NCBI GenBank assembly: GCA_038087015.1
Contig: JASBNA010000055.1
Span: 62,001-126,000, forward strand
Reading direction: 5' to 3'
Length of the DNA: 64,000 bases
DNA from: Cerrena zonata
Lineage: Eukaryota; Basidiomycota; Agaricomycetes; Polyporales; Cerrenaceae
Shown here: positions 37,769 to 47,490 of the stretch, piece by piece
Numbering within the stretch: the stretch's first letter is position 1
How the letters are laid out: the number at the start of each line of letters is the position of its first letter
Translations under genes and position numbers: made by a program
The notes under the pieces: generated by a model
Seen by the model: only the letters and a program-made list of their open reading frames with translations
Database searches by the model: none
Told to the model about the DNA's origin: nothing

Positions 37769-40084
37769 ATGATCAAAAGCATTCCACTCCGGAGAGCGTC
37801 ACCTGCTGCATCGTTGAATGATCCAGTTCAAACGTCAGAAAATCTGCAGATTGCGATAAATAATGGAAGTCAATTGACAATTTTAGATCCAAAATTACCT
37901 TCAATTCATAAAACTTTGACGCTTCCAGCACCAGGGAAAGACCCAATTCTCGATCCTTCGGATTTATTTGATATAAGCTCAACTTTATGGCTAGAACAAT
38001 TAGAATCTTTTGGAATACGGTCATTGAGTAACCTTTTAGTAGAGACTTGTGACCAGACATATCATTTATCAAGAATTTTTGAACCACAGATCATTTCACA
38101 CAAATGGTCTCCCTTAAACCCATTAACGAAAGATTGTTATCTTGGGATATTGCTCAATACTTCTGAGCTTTTCATACTAGAAAGACAAACTCTTGATTTA
38201 ATCAATTATAGACCGGCTTTTAAGATCTTTAATAACTTGTTAGATCAATTATATTTATCCAGAGATAAAATTGCAGCAGATGGGAAGATTAAGGTGAACA
38301 ATGAACAATACTCTTCACTAATGATAGAATCATTTGAATTTAGTCAAGTAATGATCAGCGAAGGTGAGGCTATCCCGCTTTTAAGTATTGGAACGGGATC
38401 AAATGAAATTTCTATTCACCAATTAAACGAGAGTTTTACAAAGTTATTAACTCTTGAAAACCAACCTTCTAAAATAGTAAAACAGGTATGGTCTAAATGG
38501 AAAAAGTCTGACAGCAATAATTTTACTAGTTTTTTATCGTTCATATATGCTGATAATCGAGTGACTACAGCAAAATTGTTTTTTGATATATCGACAAGTG
38601 AAATGAGCATTGGAAAGCTAAGTAAAGTTTCACCAAATAAGTCTAGGTTCGAAGTTCATGAGTTAGCTTATACAGAGAATGACCAACTAATTGTAATCTC
38701 ATCAACTTCGATGAGAATTTTTCAATTATCGAAAGGAAATGAAATGGTCATCGACCATAAGCTTCAACACAGATCTAGAGTATCAAGTGTTTTGCAATTT
38801 AATAAGTACGAAACGCTCACAGTAGATCTTGCTTATGAAAATGGTAAATTCGAACGTGTGGAAATAACAAATAAAGTTGGGAAATTTTCAAGTAACTCTA
38901 CATTAAGTCCTAAGTTATTCCAAGCATTAGTGAATAGAGAAATGTATCGTTACGAAATCCTAAAATCCAAAGCCGGAGGTGATGAAAATGGGGAAGCATC
39001 AAGTGAACAACCACCAAACCTGGCACAAAAACCCTTTTTGAATGATTCAGTTAGTTTACGGTACTATAACGCTGGGACTAAATTAATGGAGTCAAATGGA
39101 ATGATTGTTACAGTTGGACGAATCATTCCACAGAATGTATTGAATTATGTTATTTCGTCACAGCTTGAATATTCGGTAAATTTTACTCCTATAAAAGATA
39201 TATATCCAGATTATGATTCAAAAGACAGTTTGATCTATAGCACAAGCACCAATAAAATAAATTCATTTTGGTTTAACTATTACAAGAAAATCCCCATTAT
39301 TCCAACGTTTACTAACGAGAGAAATGCGGCGAGCGATATTGATGAATTCCTTTCAAAAATTAAAAGTTTAAAGATGGAAGTATTTGGTTCATTAAATGAA
39401 AAAACCATTAACATTAAAGATTCAGTGAAGAGAACTACATTTCAACAATTTTTATTCTCGAACTTTACTGCTAATGCTGAAGTTTCAGACTTCCAAAAAG
39501 CGTATAACTTCAATATAATTATACTCAAATCATTGTTTTTTTTAAGCTCTAAGCAGATTAATAATGAAGAAATTAATAAGATGATACACATCCTAAAAGA
39601 AGAACAATTAAAAATCGAGATGGCTATAGTTGACTTCATGATATGTTTAGTTTTGAAATATTTCACGAACTTGAGAGAACAACTGCTAACCGAAGTTGAT
39701 AAATTCTTGATAATTTCATACGCACTTCATTTACAGAGTCAAGGAGTAAGTGTCAAAAATATAGAGAATATACCAGAAAAAGCCGAACTTGTTGTTAAAA
39801 CTGATTTTTTTGAAGAAGAATTTGAAGTCTCCAAAAACGATATTATAGCTGACGACGAAAGAATCCTTAAGGTTGTTACATCCAAGTCTGGTCATAAATG
39901 GTCAAGATGCTCACTAAGTTTATATCCATTATTAGAGTTGAACAACCAGATGGATGAAATGAAAAAATTCAATTATACAGTAAAACAAACTAATACAGGA
40001 TCTAACGAATCGATAATCAATAACTTATTAAGTTCATTAAATTTCTGTATTTATACGGGGAATAAAACTTATAATGTTAATTGA
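37769..40084 (+). CDS. TFC8: TFIIIC subunit tau60-like (Tfc8)
   Basis: 771-residue protein that I assign to the Tfc8/TFIIIC90 family, the beta-propeller subunit of the tauB module. The N-terminal half has weak WD-like strands (for example QIAINNGSQLTILD at about 27-40 and SPLNPLTKDCYLGILLNTSELFILER at about 112-137). The C-terminus has the family's most conserved block: GHKWSRCSLSLYPLL (about 709-723) followed by a final NLLSSLNFCIYTGNKTY. Yeast Tfc8 ends with an equivalent WKRC-x-TLLPIL block and a closing LL...VYCG segment. The protein is longer than yeast Tfc8 (588). Similarity elsewhere is low, so confidence is moderate. It follows tRNA-Leu, just as TFC1 follows tRNA-Thr. Confidence 0.68.
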   Translation: MIKSIPLRRASPAASLNDPVQTSENLQIAINNGSQLTILDPKLPSIHKTLTLPAPGKDPILDPSDLFDISSTLWLEQLESFGIRSLSNLLVETCDQTYHLSRIFEPQIISHKWSPLNPLTKDCYLGILLNTSELFILERQTLDLINYRPAFKIFNNLLDQLYLSRDKIAADGKIKVNNEQYSSLMIESFEFSQVMISEGEAIPLLSIGTGSNEISIHQLNESFTKLLTLENQPSKIVKQVWSKWKKSDSNNFTSFLSFIYADNRVTTAKLFFDISTSEMSIGKLSKVSPNKSRFEVHELAYTENDQLIVISSTSMRIFQLSKGNEMVIDHKLQHRSRVSSVLQFNKYETLTVDLAYENGKFERVEITNKVGKFSSNSTLSPKLFQALVNREMYRYEILKSKAGGDENGEASSEQPPNLAQKPFLNDSVSLRYYNAGTKLMESNGMIVTVGRIIPQNVLNYVISSQLEYSVNFTPIKDIYPDYDSKDSLIYSTSTNKINSFWFNYYKKIPIIPTFTNERNAASDIDEFLSKIKSLKMEVFGSLNEKTINIKDSVKRTTFQQFLFSNFTANAEVSDFQKAYNFNIIILKSLFFLSSKQINNEEINKMIHILKEEQLKIEMAIVDFMICLVLKYFTNLREQLLTEVDKFLIISYALHLQSQGVSVKNIENIPEKAELVVKTDFFEEEFEVSKNDIIADDERILKVVTSKSGHKWSRCSLSLYPLLELNNQMDEMKKFNYTVKQTNTGSNESIINNLLSSLNFCIYTGNKTYNVN

Positions 40085-40125
40085 AAATAAATAGTGTAAT
40101 ATATACTTTTTTAAATATGTAATTA

Positions 40126-41287
40126 TCAGTCATTTTTTTTCAGGTTTGGATCAACTATGAAAGATCCAGGAATTGGTTTAAAGCCTTCGTCCTGGTCAGC
40201 AAAACCTCCACCTAAAACCTTACGTTCATCATCTTTATTCCATACTAATTGAGTTGAATTCCAATTAATCAATTGACTCAATTGATTTGGAGGTGGGTCA
40301 GACACTTTGGTGATAAGATAAGCTACGCTTGATTCAGCAATTCCATAAACAAACACACTTATCCAAGGAAGCTGATAGATTATGTAGTAGTAACAAAGAC
40401 CGAAACCAAATAAGACCCCTTCTCTTGATTTCATCCATTGATCCTTTTCGATTTTAGTAAACTGAATTCTAATAAAATAAGGTAATAACAAATCATGAAT
40501 CATATTTCTTGAACCCCAAAAAATACTTAAGAATAAAGAGGTATAATGCTTTGGTAATAATTGTAAGACAAAGAAAATTATTATTGCTGATATACTACCA
40601 ACTTTATCATTAAAATTTTGGAATGAAATCAAACCAATTATAATAGTACCAATTTTTGGAACCTTACATAAGATGTAAATCAAAATATTGAAAGAACAAT
40701 TATATAAATATCTTTTAACAAAATTTGAGAAATCCCCTGATTTTTGATACTTTAACTGAATCGTCTTAAACCATGATTGTTTAATTTTCTTACCAGTTTT
40801 ATTATAATCCAAGTCGGTCAACTTTAATGAAATATCAATCAAATTATCATGATATTGATGCTCTTTTCTGTCTGGATGTTTCTCAATATAAACATTATCA
40901 ATAAATTTAAGACTAGTTAAAAATAAATCATCTAATTCTGGAGTGAAAAATCTTATCGCTGATATTATGAAAACTCCTATATTCAAGACATTTTTCTGGA
41001 AATATTCTAAACCGCTAACTATACTCTCTAGATCCTGGTCATGTCTAAATATTAATGCCAATATCTGGAAGAAAAAACCTCACAGCAAGTATTGGTGCCC
41101 ATAATATACATTGAAGTATAATCGAGTACTTTAATTGATTAAATGCTTGCTGATAATATTTTGATTCAAAAAGTTTTGGGTTTTGTAATGACCTATAAGC
41201 TCCCAATAATGCCAATTGAATTCCCCTGAGTATAGCCACTATCGAAAACCCAGGAGGTGGATTGGATAAGAATATAGGTGATGCCAT
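40126..41287 (-). CDS. EI24/LDS-like multi-pass membrane protein, one frame change
   Basis: About 387 residues from the ATG at 41285-41287 (MASPIFLSNPPPGF) if one frame change is allowed at a six-A run (41072-41077). Before it the frame ends with PDIGINI; after it the next frame continues as ALIFRHDQDLESIVSGLEYFQ with no gap. About six hydrophobic segments are seen, for example GFSIVAILRGIQLALLGAY, LNIGVFIISAIRFF, IGTIIIGLISF and LFGFGLCYYYIIYQLPW. The arrangement (an N-terminal GF-x-I-x-RG segment, short soluble loops, C-terminal polar tail with GGGFADQDEGFKP) recalls the EI24/Lds-Rrt8 family of lipid-droplet and spore-wall proteins, but I cannot assign it firmly. Convergent with TFC8, 41 bp apart. 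Confidence 0.5.
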
Positions 41288-42772
41288 CGTCACTTACTCT
41301 TCAATCGTCCAATCGGTATCTTCGTCTGATTCTTCTCATCCCAAGATCATTAGCAAAGAGTCCGTACACCAAAATAATCCATGCACCAAGTACTTGACGT
41401 ACAACTCTGGAACAACCTACACAGGTGAAGACTAGTGTTTCAAGAATGTTAGTTTCTTCTTTGTCTATCTTGAAAGCCCATTTCCAACTTATGCTCTTTT
41501 GAAGGAGTTGGCAGAGAGTTTTCTCTCTTCTTTTTCTTTGTTTTAGCCTTCTAAAGACCGAGCTGTAAGGGGATCGCTACTGACCGGATAAAGCCGTTGA
41601 AAGAGATGCTGAAAGAGTTATTGAATGAGTTACATGGAGACGATACTCTATCTGAGCATTAGCTGTAGAGTATTTCCTGTGCAGAAAAGGAGTCATTTAT
41701 TTGTCCATTGCAAACCTCATTTCAAAATGTCATGTTGATCTTTTCACAATCATGAAGTCTTGCATCGACAGTATATATCGATGCTAAGGTCGTTGCATTT
41801 AGAAGGATACGTTTCTAAACGGCGATGAATCGATAATTATGTCAATTGACGTCTTGCTTTTCGCAGCCTAAGCAGAGCATTTTTATGTTTCGCTGCAAAT
41901 GACAATAGATGCTATTATTCCTCCTGTAGAACATATAATCAAGCACATGTATACATCAAAGCTATAAATATGCTAATCTGAATATCAACTAAGGTGTCTT
42001 CTTGTGAACTGTCTCTACATCTAAACCACGCTTCAACTATGGAGATCTCCCAACAGGCTATAATTAAAAATTGGTCTACTTGTAGATGGAATATGCATGA
42101 TTTGACGTGGAAATACGATTGTGAACAAACTAAAAGCTCTTTATTACTCAAAGACGAAGCCTTCTGTGTTTCAAACGGAGGATTTGACCGATCAAGCGTC
42201 TCATTTCTTAAGACACTAGAGCGACGCTGTACAAGCTTTTCAGCCCTAGTTTTCCGTGGAGCTTCACAGTAGGAGGGCTCTCGCTTATGTATTTCCATAA
42301 TTAGCGTTCTTAGTCTGCCACCATTGTAAGCTGCCGTGTTCTGTGGTTTCTACTAGCCATGGTAACAGGGTGTTTGCGTCTCGGAAAATGATAACCGGGT
42401 CCACCATCGAGTGAGACCACCCCAACAAACCCTGGGAACAGATGCTCTTCTCTGCGAAATTGCCGTAGAAGGCTTTTTGTATCGGAGTCTTCAGCAGTTG
42501 CCTCAGACAAAACTGACTCCTGACCAGGCTGAAGGCTCGGTAAATGGAAACCGATGCACTCCGAAGGAAATCAGAGCAAAGATAACGGGCATTTGGCAGC
42601 ATTTTTTTTTTTTTGGCAGCCACAGACACTGACTCTGACATGACTCTGCTGACTGAGTCAGCGGACGAGGGGGTCTCCTTATCAGTATATAGATAGTATA
42701 TATATATATAAATGATTAGTATTCGAAAGAAGGATGTAAAAAGGATGTAAGAAGGAAAGGAAATCAAGAATA
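41288..42772. other. Long intergenic (1.5 kb) upstream of the dehydratase gene
   Basis: No supported gene. Open frames of 92-173 codons (for example 41939-42298 and 42285-42806 on the minus strand) overlap each other, and the last runs into the dehydratase start, so I treat them as chance. A short inverted repeat GCATCGA/TCGATGC lies at 41762-41784. The 120 bp before the dehydratase start hold three TGACTC/TGAGTCA words and a TATA-rich stretch near 42697-42712. Confidence 0.55.
42630..42660. promoter_or_regulatory. Cluster of Gcn4-type motifs
   Basis: TGACTC at 42630-42635 and 42641-42646 and TGAGTCA at 42654-42660 (within TGACTGAGTCA). This cluster lies 113-143 bp upstream of the serine/threonine dehydratase start, which fits general amino acid control. 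Confidence 0.55.
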
Positions 42773-43832
42773 ATGGCAGAATCAGTGCAAACAAATCCAA
42801 AAACAACGGTCAAACCTCCCTTTATTCAAACCAGTTTGACAGAAGTCACCGACCAACTCCCAATTGAGCCTCCTTGTAGAATATTTTTCAAGAATGAATA
42901 CGAACAACCATCGGGCAGTTTCAAATTGAGAGGAATTGGTAATTTGGTGGCCAAGTCAGTCGAAACGGCACAGAAATATCATCCCAATAAGTTCATACAA
43001 GTGTTTGCATCCAGTGGAGGGAACGCAGGTTTAGCAGCCGCTTATCTGGCCAAGTTTTATAATCTTCCATGCATTGTTTGTATTCCAGCTAGTACCAAAC
43101 CAGAAATCATTGACTTGTTACATGAATTGGGTGCCAAAACCATAATGAAGGGTGAGAATATCTTGCAGGCCGATAAGCACTTGAAAACGTTGATTGCAAA
43201 ATGTGATTTAAATAAGATATATCCAATCTATTGCCATCCCTTTGATAATCCTTTAATCTGGCAAGGCCATCTGACTCTTGTGGACGAAATCTTACAGGAA
43301 CAGTTATCTCCACAAGAAACTGCAAAATTAAGAGGTGTGGTTGCTAGCATTGGTGGAGGAGGATTATTCTGTGGAATAATGGATGGTATAAAGAAGAATG
43401 ATCAACAAAACACGATGTGTTATTGGTAGAGTCAAAACAAGCCCCTACATTCACCTGAGACTATCAAGGCAGGTGAGATCATACAATTGAAATCAGTTAA
43501 GAGTTTGGCTACTTCCTTGGCTTGCTCCCATGTCACAACCAAATGTCTTGATTACTATAACGACCAATCGTCAAACAAAACATTTGTGGAGTCGATAGAT
43601 GACTTGGAAGCCGTGAAAGGGATCCGTCCACACTTACAACCACTTCAACATTGCCGTTGAGCCCGCCTGTGGTGCTGCCATGTCGGTGGTTTTCAACCAG
43701 TTGAAGCTACTCAAACATTTCAACTTGTCAAAAGACGATATCGTGGTGATTGTCGTTTGTGGTGGCAGTTGCACCAACAAAGCCGGCATCGAGAGCTTCA
43801 ACAAACTACTTAGACTGCAAGTCAAATTGTAA
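42773..43832 (+). CDS. Serine/threonine dehydratase (Cha1/Sdl type), three frame changes
   Basis: PLP-dependent enzyme that deaminates serine/threonine to pyruvate/2-oxobutyrate. It has about 352 residues, the size of Cha1 (360). The PLP lysine lies in QPSGSFKLRG (about residues 45-54), the phosphate-binding loop is SSGGNAGLAAAY, and GGGGLFCG is the tetraglycine loop. The first frame stops at 43427-43429; coding continues in other frames as VLLVESKQAPTFT, then ETIKAGEIIQLKSVKSLATS, and finally NIAVEPACGAAMS to a stop at 43830-43832. Frame changes lie near 43414, 43455 and 43634. The catalytic part before them is complete. The Gcn4-type cluster and product suggest a nitrogen/amino acid catabolic role. 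Confidence 0.82.
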
Positions 43833-43966
43833 GCTCGTATGTATATTATATAGTGTATTCTAATAAATTATCGTTAGTTAAATTCGTTATCTGAGGAGAA
43901 AGACTGAAAAAAAAAAAAATTCTTTGAAGCTCTACCAAAACTTATCACTGATTGCAATACACTTAA

Positions 43967-46588
43967 ATGATCCGGCATAATGACATGTCCAATCTGTATT
44001 CTTCCCAAAGACCGAATCCCTATAGTCATCCTTATACTCCTTATCCAATTCAAATCGAGTTGATGCACGCAATTTATGACACCATCAATAATGACTTCAA
44101 AATTGGTTTATTTGAAAGTCCAACCGGTACTGGGAAGACATTATCTATCATATGCTCCACCATGACTTGGCTTAGGGATTATAAGAAGAATCATGTTTTT
44201 TCGTCAACCTCATCTGCTTCAAAACCAGCTATGGACGCGTCATCGAACGCGTCAGCTCCCTCCTCTAGATCGTCAAGTAACTTAAAAGAGCTCAATTTTG
44301 GTGATTCTAGTAGTGAAGAGGATTCCAGTGATGAAGAACCAGAGTGGGTTAAAAAATCTTATGAGAAAACCGTCATCGCTAGAACAAAGGGAAGAGCTGA
44401 AGAGTACGAAAAATATCTAGATACCGTTTCTAAAAGGTATAAGAAAAGTACAGTTCACGATTTATCAAGAGATAGGACCATGAAGAAGATTAAAAAATTG
44501 AAAACAGACACTGAAAATGCCGTTGACGATGACTATTTACCAGAGGATTACTATAGTGATAGTGAAAACGGATTAGTAGGGCAAGTGACTAAAGAAAATA
44601 ATCAACTCAGCAGCGAGATTGAAAAACTATTATCCAAAGTAAATGGCTCTGGTCAAGACCAAGTAGAGCCGATAAATGAATGTCCGGTATCGATATACTT
44701 TTCATCAAGAACTCACTCGCAATTAACTCAATTTTCACACCAATTGAACTTAACAAATTTCCCATCTTCATTAGATAATATCAGTGAACGTACTAAATTC
44801 CTACCTCTTGGATCAAGAAAACAACTTTGTATCCATCCAAAAATTTCGAAAATATCGAATTTGAATAACCTAAATGATGCCTGTGTAGATTTACAAAATC
44901 TGACATCTTCTAATTCGAAAGGTTGTGAATATTTACCAAAATTAAATAATCCGGATTCAAGCAGTATCATAAAAGATTTCACTGATATGAGTTTAACTAA
45001 GATTCATGATATTGAAGATTTGGCCCAATTAGGATCTGAATTAAAGGTTTGTCCCTATTACTCTGTTAGAAAGGGAATTGAATTAACCGAAATTGTGGCA
45101 TTACCTTATCAAATGTTACTTCAAGATTCAACAAGAAAGATCTTAAATCTAAAAATTGATAATTCAATAGTCATTATTGACGAAGCTCACAATTTACTAG
45201 ATACGATTACTGCAATGAATAGTTTATCAATTACATCCAATGAACTTAGTGATATAATTAAATCTTTAAAGTTTTATCTAGCTAAATTTCTGAAGAGATT
45301 AAACAGTGGTAATAGAATAAATATCATGAAGTTAATAAAACTATGTCAAATTTTAATCAATTTCATCAATAAATCATCTCCAGTTGCTGGTAGAGAAATA
45401 TCCACCCAAGAGATTTTCGATGGTAATACTGGGGATTTGATCAATGTCCATAAAATTGAAAAATTTTTGAACAAATCCAAAATTGCTTATAAAATTGAAA
45501 CCTATATGGAAAAATTGAAAAAGCAAGAATCGCATAACACCACTAAGACCTCATCTTCATCGAATCCATTACTTTTCAAGATCACCCAGTTTTTGATAAA
45601 ACTTAATAATCCATCTAAAGAGGGAAAGTTTTTCTGGGACACTGCTTCAAATACTGTTCTGATAAATTATATGTTGCTTGACCCAAGTGAAATTTTCAAG
45701 CCTCTAGTAACAAGAAGTAAATGTGTGTTATTATGTGGGGGAACCATGGAACCTATGAATGATTATACCGATTATTTATTTCCGTATATTTCCAATAATA
45801 AATTGAAAAAATTTAGCTGTGATCATATAATTCCTGATGAAAACTTAAAAGTATTCCCTATAACTCACTATCAACGGAGCAACTTCGAATTCTCGTTCGA
45901 CAAGAGAAACAACCCCAGCATGATTGAAGCATTGGGGAAATGTTTGGTAGAATTGATTCAGAGTATTCCCAGTGGGGTTGTAATTTTTTTCCCAAGTTAT
46001 AAATATTTGAACCAAGTTCTTGACAATTGGAAACGAATCGGGGTTTACGATAAAATGAATAATATGAAAACCATATACGAAGAGCCAACTGACTCATCAA
46101 AAGTTGATTCGACATTAGCGTCATATTCCTCAACAATCAAATCTAACCACGGAGCCATTTTATTTTCAGTCGTTGGAGGAAAAATGTCTGAAGGGATTAA
46201 TTTTTCCGATGATCTTGCTAGGTCTGTGTTCATGATTGGTTTGCCATACCCCAATGCATATCTGGGAGAAATGATTGCCCGGAAAAATTTCATTAAGGAG
46301 ACCACCATTTCAAGAGGAGGAACTCCAACTGAGGCCAATTCCAACGCCCAAAATTTTTATGAGAACATATGTATGAGGGCCATTAACCAAAGTGTTGGAA
46401 GGAGTATTCGACATTCCAAAGATTACTCGACCATTTATTTAATTGACAGCCGATTTCAACATGCAAGAATTCAGAACAAACTAAGTGCCTGGGTTAAAAA
46501 ACGGATTATCAATAATAAAAACTTTAATGAAATTCTTGATGAAACGAATGAATTTTTCAATTCAAAACTTGTAAATAGATCAATCTAA
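43967..46588 (+). CDS. CHL1: Chl1 (DDX11-type) Fe-S DNA helicase
   Basis: Superfamily 2 (XPD/Rad3-like) 5'-3' helicase needed for sister-chromatid cohesion. 873 residues (861 in S. cerevisiae); a second ATG at 43985 (MSNLYSSQR) may be the true start. Walker A ESPTGTGKT is at about 49-57. An acidic linker (SSSEEDSSDEEPEWV) is typical of Chl1. Four cysteines of the Fe-S cluster region lie in LCIHPK, DACVDL, KGCEYLP and VCPYYS. DEAH is in IVIIDEAHNLL (about 401-411), and helicase motifs V-VI include GGKMSEGINF and NQSVGRSIRHSKDY. Convergent with the dioxygenase gene, 19 bp apart. Confidence 0.93.
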   Translation: MIRHNDMSNLYSSQRPNPYSHPYTPYPIQIELMHAIYDTINNDFKIGLFESPTGTGKTLSIICSTMTWLRDYKKNHVFSSTSSASKPAMDASSNASAPSSRSSSNLKELNFGDSSSEEDSSDEEPEWVKKSYEKTVIARTKGRAEEYEKYLDTVSKRYKKSTVHDLSRDRTMKKIKKLKTDTENAVDDDYLPEDYYSDSENGLVGQVTKENNQLSSEIEKLLSKVNGSGQDQVEPINECPVSIYFSSRTHSQLTQFSHQLNLTNFPSSLDNISERTKFLPLGSRKQLCIHPKISKISNLNNLNDACVDLQNLTSSNSKGCEYLPKLNNPDSSSIIKDFTDMSLTKIHDIEDLAQLGSELKVCPYYSVRKGIELTEIVALPYQMLLQDSTRKILNLKIDNSIVIIDEAHNLLDTITAMNSLSITSNELSDIIKSLKFYLAKFLKRLNSGNRINIMKLIKLCQILINFINKSSPVAGREISTQEIFDGNTGDLINVHKIEKFLNKSKIAYKIETYMEKLKKQESHNTTKTSSSSNPLLFKITQFLIKLNNPSKEGKFFWDTASNTVLINYMLLDPSEIFKPLVTRSKCVLLCGGTMEPMNDYTDYLFPYISNNKLKKFSCDHIIPDENLKVFPITHYQRSNFEFSFDKRNNPSMIEALGKCLVELIQSIPSGVVIFFPSYKYLNQVLDNWKRIGVYDKMNNMKTIYEEPTDSSKVDSTLASYSSTIKSNHGAILFSVVGGKMSEGINFSDDLARSVFMIGLPYPNAYLGEMIARKNFIKETTISRGGTPTEANSNAQNFYENICMRAINQSVGRSIRHSKDYSTIYLIDSRFQHARIQNKLSAWVKKRIINNKNFNEILDETNEFFNSKLVNRSI

Positions 46589-46607
46589 TTAAGTAATTAT
46601 TTATTTA

Positions 46608-47345
46608 TTAAAATGCATAAGAAACATCACTTCGAAGTACCCATTTTTCACCTTCGCTTACCAATTGAGCTTCGTGTTTCAAACAATCATCTCCATGTTT
46701 ATGTAGCAATGCCATACCTTTAGTTGGATGGATACTCACGGGTTTGGCATTGCGTTCAAATTCAGGATAGAAGATCGTATCACCATCTTTAAATTCATCG
46801 TCTCCGGTCAAATAGATCAACAAAGTCCATTTGGTTGTAACTTTCGGAGTATCCTTGTTGAAACCCTCACAAACCACCGAATCATCATAATGTTTACCAA
46901 AATGGTGTCCTTTCCTATACCTGTATATTCTCAATTGAGGATTCAAGCCATGGGCGTCTTGGAAAATAGATTTGATTTCATCCAATTCTTCATCCTGATA
47001 CCCAGGGTCCTGTAATAAGATGTCTTTCAAATACGTCCATAGCACCTTGGACGCCTCGATATCATTCAAAGATATACGGTCATTGAACCGTGCAGCATAA
47101 TCCTTAGACTTGATGAGCGGGGTCGTTTCCAACGTTAAAGACCCAACAAACGACTTGATTAGTTCATTACAAAACTCCGAAGAGAAAAAATTGTCAATGG
47201 TGATGATTTGATCCGATATAATCGATTCGGGCCCTGGCTTGAAAAACAGTTTTGCCAACAGTTTTGGTAAGTTGTAGTAGCTCTCAGGGAACTTATACAG
47301 AGCCTCCTTGGGCTTCGTAGTAGCCTTGGACTTCTTTGGAGCCAT
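46608..47345 (-). CDS. Prolyl 4-hydroxylase-like 2OG-Fe(II) dioxygenase
   Basis: 245 residues from the ATG at 47343-47345 (MAPKKSKATTKPKE). An upstream extension is possible in frame but is lysine-rich and unlike the family. The double-stranded beta-helix core (about 105-245) has iron ligands in HFGKHYDDSV (His and Asp) and CLKHEAQLV (distal His), and the 2-oxoglutarate-binding basic residue in KWVLRSDVSY. GDTIFYPEF supports the P4Hc family. The Lys-rich N-terminus suggests a nuclear or cytosolic rather than secretory protein. Substrate is unknown; this fungal family is distinct from Tpa1. Confidence 0.82.
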   Translation of the reverse strand: MAPKKSKATTKPKEALYKFPESYYNLPKLLAKLFFKPGPESIISDQIITIDNFFSSEFCNELIKSFVGSLTLETTPLIKSKDYAARFNDRISLNDIEASKVLWTYLKDILLQDPGYQDEELDEIKSIFQDAHGLNPQLRIYRYRKGHHFGKHYDDSVVCEGFNKDTPKVTTKWTLLIYLTGDDEFKDGDTIFYPEFERNAKPVSIHPTKGMALLHKHGDDCLKHEAQLVSEGEKWVLRSDVSYAF

Positions 47346-47490
47346 AATGCAATGAAGAAGTTGAAGTAGCAAAGCTAAATGCAGGATAACGATGTTTTTT
47401 TTTTCTATACTTTTTTTGTCATTTTGAAAAGAGAAAAAATTCAATTGACGTGTTTTTTTAACAACCAGATAACAGAATTAAGGAGCAAGG

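Noticed and set aside
37573..37821. 82-codon open frame starting MAEWSKAADLRSAG
   Set aside because: It lies over the tRNA-Leu gene; the peptide is the usual false translation of a tRNA.
41762..41784. Inverted repeat GCATCGA/TCGATGC
   Set aside because: Seven-base arms with a nine-base AT loop are expected by chance in a window this size; no supporting context.
42285..42806. 173-codon open frame on the minus strand
   Set aside because: It overlaps the dehydratase start and its promoter motifs, has poly-Lys and poly-Ile/Tyr stretches from A/T-rich DNA, and resembles no protein family.
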